From: Calamus simplicifolius
Taxonomy: Eukaryota; Streptophyta; Magnoliopsida; Arecales; Arecaceae
Length of the DNA: 64,000 nucleotides
Direction of reading: 5' to 3'
NCBI GenBank assembly: GCA_900491605.1
Contig: UESW01005039.1
Location: 342,184-406,183, forward strand
Positions 8,460-19,636 of the stretch are shown here, piece after piece; the stretch's first letter is position 1, and each line of letters opens with the position of its first letter. The position numbers and the translations under genes were made by a program. The notes beneath the pieces are model-generated. The model was given only the letters and a program-made list of their open reading frames with translations, ran no database searches and was not told where the DNA came from.

Positions 8460-10746
8460 GGGGATTAACTCTCCCAACAAGGGAACCTATACTTGATAGT
8501 GATTTTGTTGATGGCCTTACTTTCCATGTACATTCTCCAGGTACCATCCTTCTTAGGGGTTAATAGTGCAGGAACTGCACAAGGACTTAAGCTCTCCCTA
8601 ATGAAACCTTTCCTAAGTAATTCTCCCACTTATTTTTATAGTTCTTGATGCTCAGTGGGGTTCATCCTATAGTGGGGAAGTTTGAGAGGATGGATCCTGG
8701 GATCAGGTCAATGGCATGTTGATGTTTCTCAGGGGTGGTAATTGATTAGGCAATTCTTCAGGGAAGACATCCTTAAACTCTTCTAGGATCTCAATTACTT
8801 CTGGGGGTTGTTCCTTTTGGACTGATTCATAGATCTCTTTAGTGGTCAAAATCTAAACAGGATTATCCTCAGTGATGTCCTTTTCTAATTCCTTAGCTTT
8901 AATCAGATTAACTCTTGGCTTGCTATCCTTAAGGTTGCTAGATTCTTTCTTGATTGGGTCCCTAGGTGGAGTTGGATGTATTACATACTTGTTCCCATTA
9001 TGTATAAAAGAGTAGATGTTGGATCGACCAAACAAGGTGGCATCATGATCGTAAAGCCATGGTCGACCTAATATAATACTACTAACACTCATAGGAATTA
9101 CATCGCACCAGACCTTTTCCTCATAATTTTGCAATTTGATTAGTATTTGGCATCTGGACTTGATTGGGATAGAGGTGGAATCTACCCACGAGACCTTATA
9201 GGGACTAGGATGGGAAACTGTGGTCAATCTTAATGACTTAACTGTATTGATAGAGACGGCATTGACACAACTCCCGCTATCCACTATGATCTTGAGCACC
9301 TTATCCCTATCTTAACAAAAGTCTGTAGGATGTTAGTCCTACGCCAATCTTTCTGATCCTTAGTTTGAGTCTGGGTCAAGATACATCTAACCACTCCTAG
9401 TAGGTCTTCAGACTCAAATGTTTCCTCCTCTCCATCGTACTCATCTATCAGATGGGTATCAGCCTTATAGACCTCTCCCGCAGGCTCAACTAGGGACTCA
9501 GATTCAGTCTCAGGTAACTCATCTATATGAAGGGATCTGACTGGGCACTGGTTGATCATATGTCCCGATTTGTTACATTTAAAGCATTTGATCTGGGGGT
9601 TGAAATTTCTTTGGACCTCTACAGATTTGCCCTTATCCTCTTTCTGGGGTATAGGGGTACTATTCTGGGGTCGACTCAACTCAGTTCGGCTTGTACTGGG
9701 TCGGCTAGTATTGGATCGATTCGGGAAAGTCTGGCGGGGGTCTGAGTACTGGGTAGGTCTGGGACAACTAGGATAGGCCTGGCTAGATCCTGGATATGGG
9801 ATAGGGCTCTTGGTAGCCTTTGATATATGATAGGATGGCCCTCTCTGAAAACGTTCATAATCCCTAGCAACTTGGTAAGCTTCTTCTAAATCATCTACCC
9901 TCCTTAGGTAGAGTTCTCTTTGAATATTGCTCTCAAGGCATACCTAAACTTGGATAGGGTGACTTCCTTCTACTGAACGATATTACACCTCATGGTATAC
10001 TCTTGGAATGTAGCAATGTATTCATTCACAGTTTTACTACCCTGAATTAATCCCTGCCACTGGTCCAATAGGCTCCGTTCATATGATATGGGGACATAAT
10101 TGAACCTAAGTCTAGCCTTCATGGCATGCCAGATGACTATGGGGTCTCTACCCTTTAATAATTGCCTTCGCTCTAAAGTGGCCCAGTATAACCTAGCTTG
10201 TCGTACTAACTTGAGCTTGGCAAACTTAAACTTACGCTCTTCAGACATGTCATACTAGTCAAAGTACTGGTCCATCCCTTCCTCCCAATCTATATAGTCC
10301 TTAGGGTCCATAGAGCCATCGAAAGTAGGTGGTTCAAGTCTGACACTTCTAAGGGCTCTTTCTTCTTGGTCTACTGCCTCATGATTGGGTCTCCTAGGGA
10401 GGACATCTAGGATTAAATCAGGTTGAAGTGGTCTCCTAGGGTTTGGCCTTATGTAGAGGTCAGGCTATTGGGCTCTCCTAGGATGAGGTGGGGTCTCATG
10501 ATCAGACTTAGTGTGGGGCTCATGGGCTCCTTTTAGGATGCCCAACCTAATTTCGACTTGATCGAACCTGGACCCTAATCTAGCCTCAGATTGCTTGATG
10601 TCTTGGTTCATTCGGGCTAGTTGTTCAGTGATGATCCTTAAGTGATCATCAATGCTTTGATTAGCCATAGGTTCAGCTTGTAATGGAGGTGGTGACGGAC
10701 GAAAAGATGCTCCTGATCTAGTCCACATGCAAGCACAATCAAGCAT
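8460..10746 (-). pseudogene. Gypsy gag-protease-RT fragment, frameshifted
   Basis: Minus-strand pieces in order. First an N-terminal helical segment (10746-10465, QSIDDHLRIITEQLARMNQD). Then the gag capsid (10248-9970, YWATLERRQLLKGRDPIVIW and KTVNEYIATFQEYTMRC). Next a zinc knuckle at about 9590-9550 (CFKCNKSGHMINQC, CX2CX4HX4C), and an aspartic protease (9299-8853) with the active-site triplet in IIVDSGSCVNAVS and the partner motif IILGRPWLYD. Last, the start of RT at 8720-8460 (SLSPCAVPALLTPKKDGTWR). Frames change between pieces and there are stops, so no full product is possible. In the family these parts make capsid, nucleic-acid-binding protein, protease and polymerase. It breaks off before the YXDD motif. 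Confidence 0.8.
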
Positions 10747-11519
10747 ACAAGACTCAGACTGACTCGGACTACGGTATGCTAGACCTAGTCATCCAGAGTA
10801 AAGGATTTGGCTTAATGCAAGCCAATCTAACAGTAACTCTTCAATTGGCCAGTTGGGACAGGTGAAAGGAGGAGAGGCTCATCCCGCAAATTATAGGTTC
10901 CTAATTAGAATAACTCCAACACTCCACTTAAGTCATTTGATATTTGACCTCCCTTCTAGACACCAATTTCAGAGCACATGCCAGATTGATTTGTACTAGT
11001 CTTCGCTAGTATACTAAACCAACTGTTGGTGGCCCTAGCCCTCTAGGGAAAATATCAATTAAGTTGCTACTCAGTTTTAGATTAGAGGTTGGGATCGGCA
11101 TGCACGGATGATTGTTTTGGACCAAGGAAGGGGTCTCAATCCCTCCCTTATCTGACATCAATGAAAGCCCTTAAGAGTAATTTAATGCAGATGAATGACA
11201 TGTAAAACATAAACCCTAATCTAGAAATCTATAAATAGCAATAAATCTTAAAATTTTATATATATATTTTTTTCACAGATCGAATTAAATTCTCAAAAAT
11301 TAACAAAATCTCAAGAATTTTTATATTTTTATAAGTAATCAGGAATGCAATTAATTCACAGATTGAATTAAATTCTCAAAAAATAACAAAAAATAATTTA
11401 AATTATAAAGAATCTAGAAAAATAAATTTCATAATTTTTTAATATGTATGCAGGTAGAAACAATTCAATTAACAGATGATATATGATAATAACATGAATT
11501 AAAATTAAACCCTAACTAT
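10747..11519 (-). other. Leader of gypsy element
   Basis: Non-coding stretch between the primer-binding site and gag. The part at 11220-11520 is very AT-rich with an imperfect repeat (AATTAAATTCTCAAAAA at about 11283 and 11367). No gene seen. Confidence 0.5.
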
Positions 11520-11531
11520 GCTCTGATACCA
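11520..11531 (-). other. Primer-binding site, initiator tRNA-Met
   Basis: Minus strand TGGTATCAGAGC, complementary to the 3' end of plant initiator tRNA-Met, three bases inside the LTR. Confidence 0.85.
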
Positions 11532-12144
11532 AACTGATGCATGATCGATTCGCATGCAAGTAATTTTTTTTTAATGATTAATGATTGCGGTTGATTATTC
11601 TCTCAAAGTAATAGCCTAAGAGGGATTCAAAAAATTCACAGTAAATCCGCATGCGAAATATTTCCTAAAAAAAATAAAGAAGAAGGACTGTCGAGGCTAA
11701 GAAGCCCCGGTAGGGCTTGCTCTCCTACAATAAAGTTACTAGTAGATTAAAGGGGTGTACCTGGCAAGAGGAGGAAGATCAAAGTGTTGAAGGGGTTGCT
11801 CTGCCTGGTGGATACGTCCTAGATGACCAAGCCTTGAGCCCACGGATCTGCGGCCAAGTATCCGCTGACCTGGATGATGATCACCTTGAATTCTGGATTC
11901 GTGGCTACTGAGGGATCTGCAAGATCACCATACAAGAGTTAAAGAATCATAGAAAAATTTAGAATAGAGGCAAAGAGACAAGGAAGGAGTAGAGAAAAGG
12001 AGAGGGCGGCCAAGGTTTCTCCTGGAGGCAAGCGCAGGAGGAAGAAAATAAGAGCACCAGAGAACCAAATAACAAAAATCACAATAACTCAAAACTTGGA
12101 TTGATTGATTAATAATAAAAGATACATCATTCATACAAGAGGGT

Positions 12145-12155
12145 CTCTTTTATAG
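12145..12155 (-). promoter_or_regulatory. TATA box of gypsy LTR
   Basis: Minus strand CTATAAAAGAG, about 610 bases before the end of the LTR and therefore a good candidate for the U3/R boundary. Confidence 0.6.
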
Positions 12156-12239
12156 AGCAAGAGACTTGGGGCCCAAGAAAATACAGATATGGAAAGAGAG
12201 AAAAAAAGGTGCCCTAATCAAATTTGGTATAAAATCTGT

Positions 12240-12495
12240 AGCGTCCAGATAAGGAAGGTAATCTTCTAGATGCAATCAGCGGCAACTGGATTCGGCATGA
12301 AATCGGTGGCATCCAAATGAGGCAGGTGATCTTCTAGATATGATTGAGATGCGGCAGCTGGTTTCGGCATGAAATCTGTGGCATCCAGATGAGGCAGATG
12401 ATCTTCTAGATATGATTGAGATGCAATTAGTGGCAGCTTAATTTGACATGAAATCTGCAGCGTCCAGATAAGAAAAATGATCATCCAGATCGGAA
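12240..12495. repeat. Tandem repeats in U3 of gypsy LTR
   Basis: Three and a half units of about 65-80 bases, each containing CATCCAGATGAGGCAGATGA, then TCTTCTAGATATGATTGAGA and GGCATGAAATCTGTGG variants. They lie upstream of the TATA box in LTR orientation. The short open frame across them is an artefact of the repeats. Confidence 0.75.
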
Positions 12496-12811
12496 AGGTT
12501 GCTTGCTCTGCTAGGTGGCATGTGGGCTACTTGAAGTAGGTGTGGCATCAACTTGAATTTAGCAGCTGCCCTATCTGACTGTGATGACCTTATCTTTTGC
12601 TCCAATACTGATGTCTCCTCTTGTAAGCTGATGAACTTACTACAGGACTCACATTAAAATAAACTGAACTGGATAGGATTTAATTTAGAATAAAATAAAC
12701 TGAACGGGATTCAAAATAAACTAAACTTTATTTTCCAACTCAAGACTTGAATCATAACTAATCAGATATCATAGAGGGTTAAGAATCCTATGCTTGATCC
12801 TGGTGTCAACA

Positions 12812-13250
12812 CCATCCCTCCAGTCAACTAGCTGTAAAAAGAGTTGACTCAAAATGTGAGGGAAGAAGCCTTCTAGTCGGCCGAAAGCAATTCCAATAAG
12901 ATGGATTTGAGAAGCTCTCTGTCATTTGAAGGAATCCTTTGACTCTAATTGGTTGGAGCTGACTTTCAGTTGGCTTGGGAAAATAAAGAAGGCCTAACCA
13001 AGCATTCAGGTAGCTGAAAGATTGTTCTAGTTGACTGGAAAAAGACTCTAGTCGACTAGAAATGACTTGCACATGATTTCTTCAAAAAGAATAAAATTTC
13101 AGTTGGCTGGAAATCAATTCCAGTCAACTAAAAACCAAGAGCTCATGGCCAAATAAGAAACCAGGCGGCTGGGAGAAGGAAAAAGTCATTCTAGTTGACT
13201 AAACAAAATCTCATTCAACTTAAATCAAAGAGTTCTCTGCCATTTTAAGA
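12812..13250. repeat. Probable decayed copia LTR fragment with AGTCGACT-type motifs
   Basis: About ten degenerate copies of a 10-bp motif like AGTCGACTAG, AGTTGACTGG, AGTCAACTAG or AGTTGGCTGG are scattered through this stretch in both orientations. The SIRE-like LTR at 59880-61547 carries a cluster of eleven related motifs (GAGTCGACTC). I infer that this is an old, mutated LTR piece of that type; no element ends or coding parts are seen. Confidence 0.4.
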
Positions 13251-14072
13251 GAATTTCAAAGGGAATTTATATCTTTAGGGAAACATATGCTTTAGAATAA
13301 AACTTTGACAAAAGGATTCATCCAAAGAATATTTTAGCCATTTCAAAAATGAATGAATATTTAAAATATAAATCCATTGGCTCATTTAAAAATATTTTTA
13401 CTTAGAAATTAGAACCATATTAGTCTCATGCTATAAGAAACAATTTTAATACAAGAGTTCATGCAAAGGTGGTTCTAGTCATTTGTAAAAGAAATACTCA
13501 TTTGAAGCAAAAGTCCATTTGAAAAATTAAAATATAGGTTCATTGTAAAATATATGCTCCATCTGAAAACAAATTCATTTGCACTTTTGAATAATATTTG
13601 GACCTGAAAAAATATAACCACATAACCTTTATTTTACCTTTGTAATACCTTTCTTTTGATTTGTAGAGTAATCTAATTTGAAGTAATATCATCTTCTTGA
13701 TGATTCATCTAAAATTTGTTTAACTCAACCACAAGATCATTAGTATCATACTTAATTATTTTGTAATCATCAAAATCTGAGATCAACAAATAGATATTAT
13801 GTTATCAAATATTGACCATTGTTCTAAGTTTATGATTTGACATGTATTTAAATTATGAATAAAATATGTCATGCTTTGATTTATGAGATTTTTGATTAAT
13901 TATGTTAGATATATAATGAATGGATATATATTCGTTGGAACTCTATTACTCATGGAGGTTGTATGTTGGTCAATACCTAGTCACTAATAAAAGATATGTA
14001 TTGGTTGACATCTAGTTATAAGTGGTGGTTATATATTGGTGAATACTAAGTAGTGATGGCAGATCCATGCTT
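13251..14072. other. AT-rich spacer downstream of the NLR relic
   Basis: No gene or clear repeat. Towards 13930-14050 there is a loose repeat of TATATTGGT and TATGTTGGTCAATACCTAGT type phrases. Some of this may belong to the LTR-like fragment on its left. Confidence 0.35.
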
Positions 14073-17000
14073 TTAGTCTGATTCTTCCCATTCCCCAATG
14101 TTGGTTTCAAAGGTGGGAGGGGCCTTGGTATGCTCAATATAGAAGCGCCCCTTCTGTCCATAATACTCGATTTTGACCTCGGGGATCCACTCAATAATGG
14201 GCCAATTGGGGCCATCCTTGAGAAAGGTCTTAAGGAGTGGTATGCTGCACATCAAGCGAAATTTCCTTAAATTCTGGAGAGAAGGTTGGGCATTTTGATG
14301 CTGGCCGAGTAGCCCCAATAACCACTCCGGGAGGCGTGGTGTCCGTCCATCATCAATAGTGGTAGACTCCTGTGAGAGATGTAGTCTCAAGTATTGCAAC
14401 TGATCGAGATTCTCCACATGCTGCAACCTCGGGCAATCTCTTATATTCAAATATTTCAATGAGGGAAGGTGGATACCCTTTCCAACATTGGAGTTCCCAA
14501 AATTGAAAGCTCTTCTGTCAGACAGGGGAGGTCGTTGATTTCTGTTAGCTTGTCGACCCTTCTAATGTGCAATTGTTGTAAACTGGTGGCATGCCGTAGG
14601 TTTTCTGGAAGAGCTCTCAGATTAAGACAAGAGTCAAGAGCCAAGAATCTGAGACAGGGCAGCAACTTAGGGGCTTCTCTTCTTTCTTCGCTAACCCCCT
14701 CCGCAGCAAAGGACCACTCTTCCCAGTTATGCATGTTTGAAAAATATAGCTCTTCAAGCTTGGGAAATGCTGTCGGTGCCGATGATGCACGGGGGCCAAG
14801 AAATTCAGGTCCGATGGTTGTGATTGCATTTGCAGAAGAAATGCTAAGGAATTTCAGCTCTATTTCTGTACAATGATAGAGCTCTATTTCTGTCAGGTTA
14901 GGAAAAGAGGCATCCAATGAAGGTGACATCATCCATCCAGGGAATCCAGTACCATAAAAGAAATAGATCCGAAGCGTCTGTAGGGTGGGTGGCGGAGATA
15001 GCCCTTCATATGTCTCATTAATTCTCTGGATTGCTTCGTGTTGAATATTCCGGATAACTCGTCTTGTATAATATATAATCAATGTCCTCAAAAAGTGACA
15101 ATTTGCAAGAGTCCGAGCTCCTTCTGCTTGTGCCATCTCCAACCTTTCTATCCACAAGAATCTCAGCTGGGACAGAGATCGTAGCTCATCCAGATCGCAC
15201 CCCTCCTCGTCTGTTGCACCTGAGTCCTTATGGCCAACCACAAATCCTCCGAGATGGTTAAGATGTTTCTGTTTGCCTATTCCTTAGGGTACATGAGTCA
15301 GTGGAGTTTCTTCCACCCGAAGGCATCTTAGATTGCACAGATTTGTAATGGTCTTAGGAAGTTCTTGCAAGAATTCGCAACCTGACAGGGTTAATGTCTG
15401 CAGGTTTACAAGGCACCCAATGGACTCTGGCAGCTCTCTAATTTTTGTTCGATCAATATCTAGATACCTGAGGTGAAACAGATTTCCTAGCGATCCTGGA
15501 ACACACTCAAGTCCTGTGTCATTTATGGTTATGCTTCGTAGAAAACGCAGATTCTCAATAAGTTCATTCTCAATCATTGTTATCCCAGGACTCTTTTCGA
15601 GCATTAGAGTCCTCAAACAGGTTTGCTGTTTTATCACATTTGGGAGTCTCTCCTTCATGTTTACCATTGACAAGCGACGAAGTTTAACCAAGGGATTTAT
15701 GTTAGGTGATTGATCATTGCTACAGAAAGTACTCTCATCCCCTATCAAAAAGATAGCAAGGGAACGTAGCACATCATGCATTCTGCACAAACTGCCCACA
15801 TTCTCATATGCCACTTGTAAAAGATTCCTACTAATTAACTCTCTATAGTATTTCTCTGCTAAATCTTCCATAAGTGTATCTCTTTGTTCTCCTTTTACAA
15901 AACCTTCGGCCACCCAGTAACGTACAAGATCCATCCGATGCATTATGGAGTCCTCAGGATATAATGAGCAATAAAGAAAACACTGTTTTAGATCCGAAGG
16001 TAAATCTTGATAACTTAAAAATAGAGCACCTGGGAGTTCTTCTTGAAGTTGGTTCATTGACCATGCATCGCTTTTTAGAACCTTGTTCCATTCTAAGCTA
16101 CTTCTCTCTTTCGATATTAAAACCCCTGCTATAGTTTTGATTGCAAGAGGAAGACCATCACATTTTTCCACAATTTTAATCCCGATTTCTCTCAAATTAT
16201 TGATCTCCTCCTCCTCCACATCATCATCTCCAAGGACTTTCTTACAAAGTAATGCCCACCCGATGTTATTATCCATTTTACTAACATGGTGAACATCTGC
16301 TCTTAATTCTTTTGCTACATTTCTGTTCCGAGTGGAGATAATAATCCTACCACTAGCTATTGCACTTTCCAAAGGACATCTAAACAAAGCCTCCCAAACC
16401 TCCGAACGCCACATATCATCTAATACAATAAAGAATCTTTTTACAAGAATAGATGAAAGATAGGGTATAAGCACCGCCTTAGATTCACCCCCATTATAAT
16501 TTTTATCTATTTGCTTAATCATCTCTTTGAGAAGCTGTGCCTCTGAAAAATCCTTAGAAACACACCCATGCACGAATAGGAAAGTTCTCTTTGATCCTTT
16601 GATCGCTGTATATGTTAGAAGCAAGAGTGGTCTTGCCAATTCCACCCATTCCATCAATCACCAAACACGATATCTTTTATTATCTTCTTTAATTAACGAC
16701 TCCACAATATTCTGAGTAGCCTCTTCAATTTGTGTCCCGACAAAATCAGACTTAACCTCATTAGGAAAAGTCTGACGATGATTTATTCTACTCTCATGAA
16801 CATCTTGCATAGAGTATTCCAGTTTAGGTAATATTGATTCATCTTCTGCAATCTGTTTTAGCCTGTTATTGAGTTTTCTAATTTTGCTACCAATTTCATG
16901 TCGGAACTTGATGCAGCTGAAGCAGGAAAATAAAGATGAAGGATGACGTACCATGGACGGATGATCTTCCAATAATTTTTTGCCCTCAATCTCACAAAGA

Positions 17001-17239
17001 TCAATGATATCATCGGCATCATACATGACATCCTTCAACTCCCTCACCCAAATACGGACGTCTCCATCTAGAAGTCTCTTCCGCTCTGCAGATTCAAGAC
17101 GGACACTTATCCTCTCCATTATCCGTTGAAGCCTTTTGAGCTCATCCTTGACGCCCAGCATCATGGACATCTCTCCCTCTAGAAATTCTGAAAGTTTGTT
17201 AACATATCTTCCCACAAAGGCATCTAGGATCATTGCCAT
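14073..17239 (-). pseudogene. CC-NBS-LRR disease resistance protein, pseudogene
   Basis: NLRs of this class are intracellular immune receptors that bind ADP/ATP and trigger defence. Start chosen at Met 17239 (MAMILDAFVGRYVNKLSEFL). The coiled-coil domain holds VRELKDVMYDADDIID, the EDVID-type motif. NB-ARC: P-loop GMGGIGKTT (16652-16626), kinase-2 FFIVLDDMW (about 16435-16409; Trp marks the CC class), GLPL in CDGLPLAIKTIAGVL, RNBS-D LKQCFLYCSLYPED, and MHD in RMHDVLRSLA (about 15785-15760). LRRs follow to the stop at 14073. Lesions: TGA at 16658-16660, with the P-loop stretch (about 16685 to 16568) in another frame and the main frame resumed afterwards; in-frame TAA at 15284-15286, where CCC TAA GGA interrupts the LRR start; and a frameshift at about 14458. 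The gene appears intron-less. Domain order and length (about 1,050 codons) are normal. Pseudogene is my reading; assembly indels could explain part of it. Confidence 0.9.
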
Positions 17240-17293
17240 TTCGTCGAGGCTATCAAATGGAGGAGGAGGATGGATGGATCTCTCAAAGCGCAA

Positions 17294-18179
17294 AAGAAAG
17301 GGAAGCTAGCTGTGAGGTAAGATGATCCCTGATCATAATAACTAATATATAATAAGAGCTTCGAAGACCACGTCCCAGAAGTAGTAGATCTGAAGATGAC
17401 CAGTGGAAATGCTGTAGAAAAAGCAAGAAATAAAAAAAGAATCCACATTAGTTGTCTTTGACGATCTGTCTCCTGAGGTGTTGTGTTGCCATCAACTTTG
17501 CCTTCATGCATCAAGCTTTATTACTCTCGCTGCCATCCTCCATTGACATGGTTGGAAAAGCATTCGGTAGTTTTTATTTTTAAAGGAGCTCCACTGACAG
17601 GTCTAACGTTAATCAATAAAAAAAAAAAAGGTGCTACATGGATTTATAAATCTAGATGAACAATTTTACGCGGATTCTCAAGGAAACTGATCGGCCTTTG
17701 ATGATTTTTGGTTGGAAGCACCATTTTTTTTTTTTTGAAAAATCTTGCATATTCTTAATTTTAAAAATATTAATAATTAATAAAAAAAGAAATATTAATC
17801 TTTAATTTTTAAAAGCTCAATTTCTTTCGCTTCAAACAGCTTCTCACATCATAAACTTTTGAACTATGAATTTGCGATAAGTGATATCAAAATTAGGCAT
17901 GATTATCTTTATTAATCATATTGGATTCTCACACAAGAACACCGTGAATGGATCCGAACATTAATCCCAATAGCTCTTTTTCTTCATCCGCACAAATGCA
18001 TGCCAAAGATTATCAAAAGAAAAAAAAAAAAAAATTGGCCAGTCATAATTGTCTGCTGGTTAAAAATCTAGTGAATTGAAAAACACGAAAGCGACAAGGT
18101 GGTCGTCCATGCATGGGTGCCTTTGAATACTAACATGGCGATATACATTGGTTTGGGAGTCTTAAAATATTACTTGCGA
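17294..18179. other. Upstream region of NLR; no gene seen
   Basis: This would hold the NLR promoter. It is AT-rich with A- and T-runs near 17621, 17725 and 18020. The minus-strand frame at 17514-17230 overlaps the NLR start out of frame and has no family resemblance. Confidence 0.4.
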
Positions 18180-19518
18180 TGATAAATTTTAAACGGATCA
18201 TTTTATTCGTTGCTCTTGATCTGGATGGCCTATCATTTTTGAAAATTTAATGAATCTTTTAAGTATTCTTAAATTATAATAATAAAGCTTCCTCTCATTT
18301 ACCTAGAAATTCGGAAGTGACCATGTCGTCCGCTGTTGCATTCTCCTCTCTCCATGAGCGAAGAAATTTTTTTGTTTGTTTGTTTGCCAACGCTGTCATC
18401 ATTCCGCCAACCACTAATACTAAATAAATCAAGACACCATCATGGCCTCAAATATGTTGGATCAGCATCTCAGCTACTATTCCACCAACCACTGATATCT
18501 AATAAATCATTATTCCATATTGCCATCAACCATTAATACTAAATAAATCTAGTCATTTGAGGATCAGATTGAACGTGCTTGATTATGATCTGATTAAATT
18601 TCATTTATGACGATAAAACTTCTTATCATTGACCTAGAGGTTCTAAAATGATCAAGTCGTTGGCTGTTGCATCCTTCTTCTTTCCACATGGAAGGAATAT
18701 ATATATTTTTTTTAATCAGCCTCGTCACTATTCCACCAACCTCTACTACTAAATAAATCCAACCACTATCCTACATCAAATATGTTGAATCAGTCGCCAT
18801 TCCACCAACCACTAATATTAAATAAATTTAATCACTATCCTGACCTCAATTATGTTAGGTCAGATTGATTGCGCTTCAAACCTCATCAAGTTTAATCTCA
18901 TAGCATCATCTTGAATTAATACCTAACCTATTAACTGGTCAAATTAAATAAAAATATAAAACACTCATTTGCCATTCAAGTTAGATTGAAATCAATTGCA
19001 TGACTTCAATTTAATAAAAAATATATAAATTCATATTGAAATTAGAAAGAAAAAAAATCTATAATTGAATATTAGAAATTCAGCTATGTTCTTGTAACCA
19101 AATGTATAATAATTGATAATTAAAAACAAAATTACTAAAACTTTTCAAATATAATTAAAAGATTGTCTACTTCAATAAATATTTTTGGATAATAAAATTT
19201 TTAATGATGAATATTTTTTTGTACGATGCAAGAGTCAGGCCATTATTTTTAAGAATAAATGAATAATAAATTTAGAAACATTGAAACAATTTTTTGCCAA
19301 CCCTGCCACCATTTCACAAATAACTGATACTAAACAAATGTAGTCACTATCATGACCTCAATTATGTTGGATCAGTTTGGACGTGCTTGATCAAGACCTT
19401 ATCAAGTTTCATCCATAACATCATTTTGGATCAATACCACAGAATAAATTAGATGGAGTGGGGTCAATTGAAAGATAAAAAATCTCATTTGCCATTCAAG
19501 TTTGGTTGGAATCATTTG
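18180..19518. repeat. Diverged tandem repeat units, left of LINE
   Basis: Blocks recur in order. ACCTAGAAATTCGGAAGTGA with GTCGTCCGCTGTTGCAT near 18300 matches ACCTAGAGGTTCTAAAATGA with GTCGTTGGCTGTTGCAT near 18635. The phrase CCAACCACTAATACTAAATA recurs near 18408, 18485, 18525, 18742, 18806 and 19310. TGACCTCAATTATGTT, then TCATTTGCCATTCAAGTT and a GATTGAAATCAATTG-type phrase, occur near 18840-19000 and again near 19350-19518, continuing after the LINE at 25541. Unit lengths are about 0.3-0.5 kb. No coding sequence. Confidence 0.65.
19498..19518. repeat. Left target-site duplication of LINE
   Basis: AAGTTTGGTTGGAATCATTTG matches 25541-25561 (AAGTTTGATTGGAATCAATTG) at 19 of 21 positions. 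The match flanks the LINE exactly, right after its A-tail. Confidence 0.75.
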
Positions 19519-19636
19519 TGCTTAAAGGTCAACCAAGAGAGTGTGGCTGGCGTAACAGGGGTGCTTTAAGATTGGTGCTTTCAGGCTTCCTCGTCCCGAT
19601 CTCCGGTGATCGCCATCGTCCTCGTGGCAGTCTTCC

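Larger units (their letters stand above)
8460..12811 (-). mobile_element. Truncated Ty3/gypsy retrotransposon (5' LTR to start of RT)
   Basis: Minus-strand order is 5' LTR (12811-11535), an initiator-Met primer-binding site (11531-11520), a long AT-rich leader, gag, zinc knuckle, protease and the first part of reverse transcriptase. The element then stops abruptly near 8460, in the RT region just after KYRF. Integrase, the rest of RT, RNase H and the 3' LTR are absent. The protease and RT are of the same general type as the full-length element at 46548-52436. Confidence 0.8.
11535..12811 (-). repeat. 5' LTR of truncated gypsy element
   Basis: On the minus strand it begins TGTTGACACCAGG at 12811 and ends ATGCATCA at 11535, followed three bases later by the primer-binding site. 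A TATA box sits at 12145-12155 and tandem repeats fill part of U3. The lower end is set by the primer site; the upper end is chosen by the TGTTG start and has no partner LTR to confirm it. Confidence 0.6.

Noticed and set aside
17230..17514. 94-codon frame in front of the NLR with a hydrophobic stretch
   Set aside because: Overlaps the NLR start in another frame. A membrane anchor for the NLR would need the same frame.
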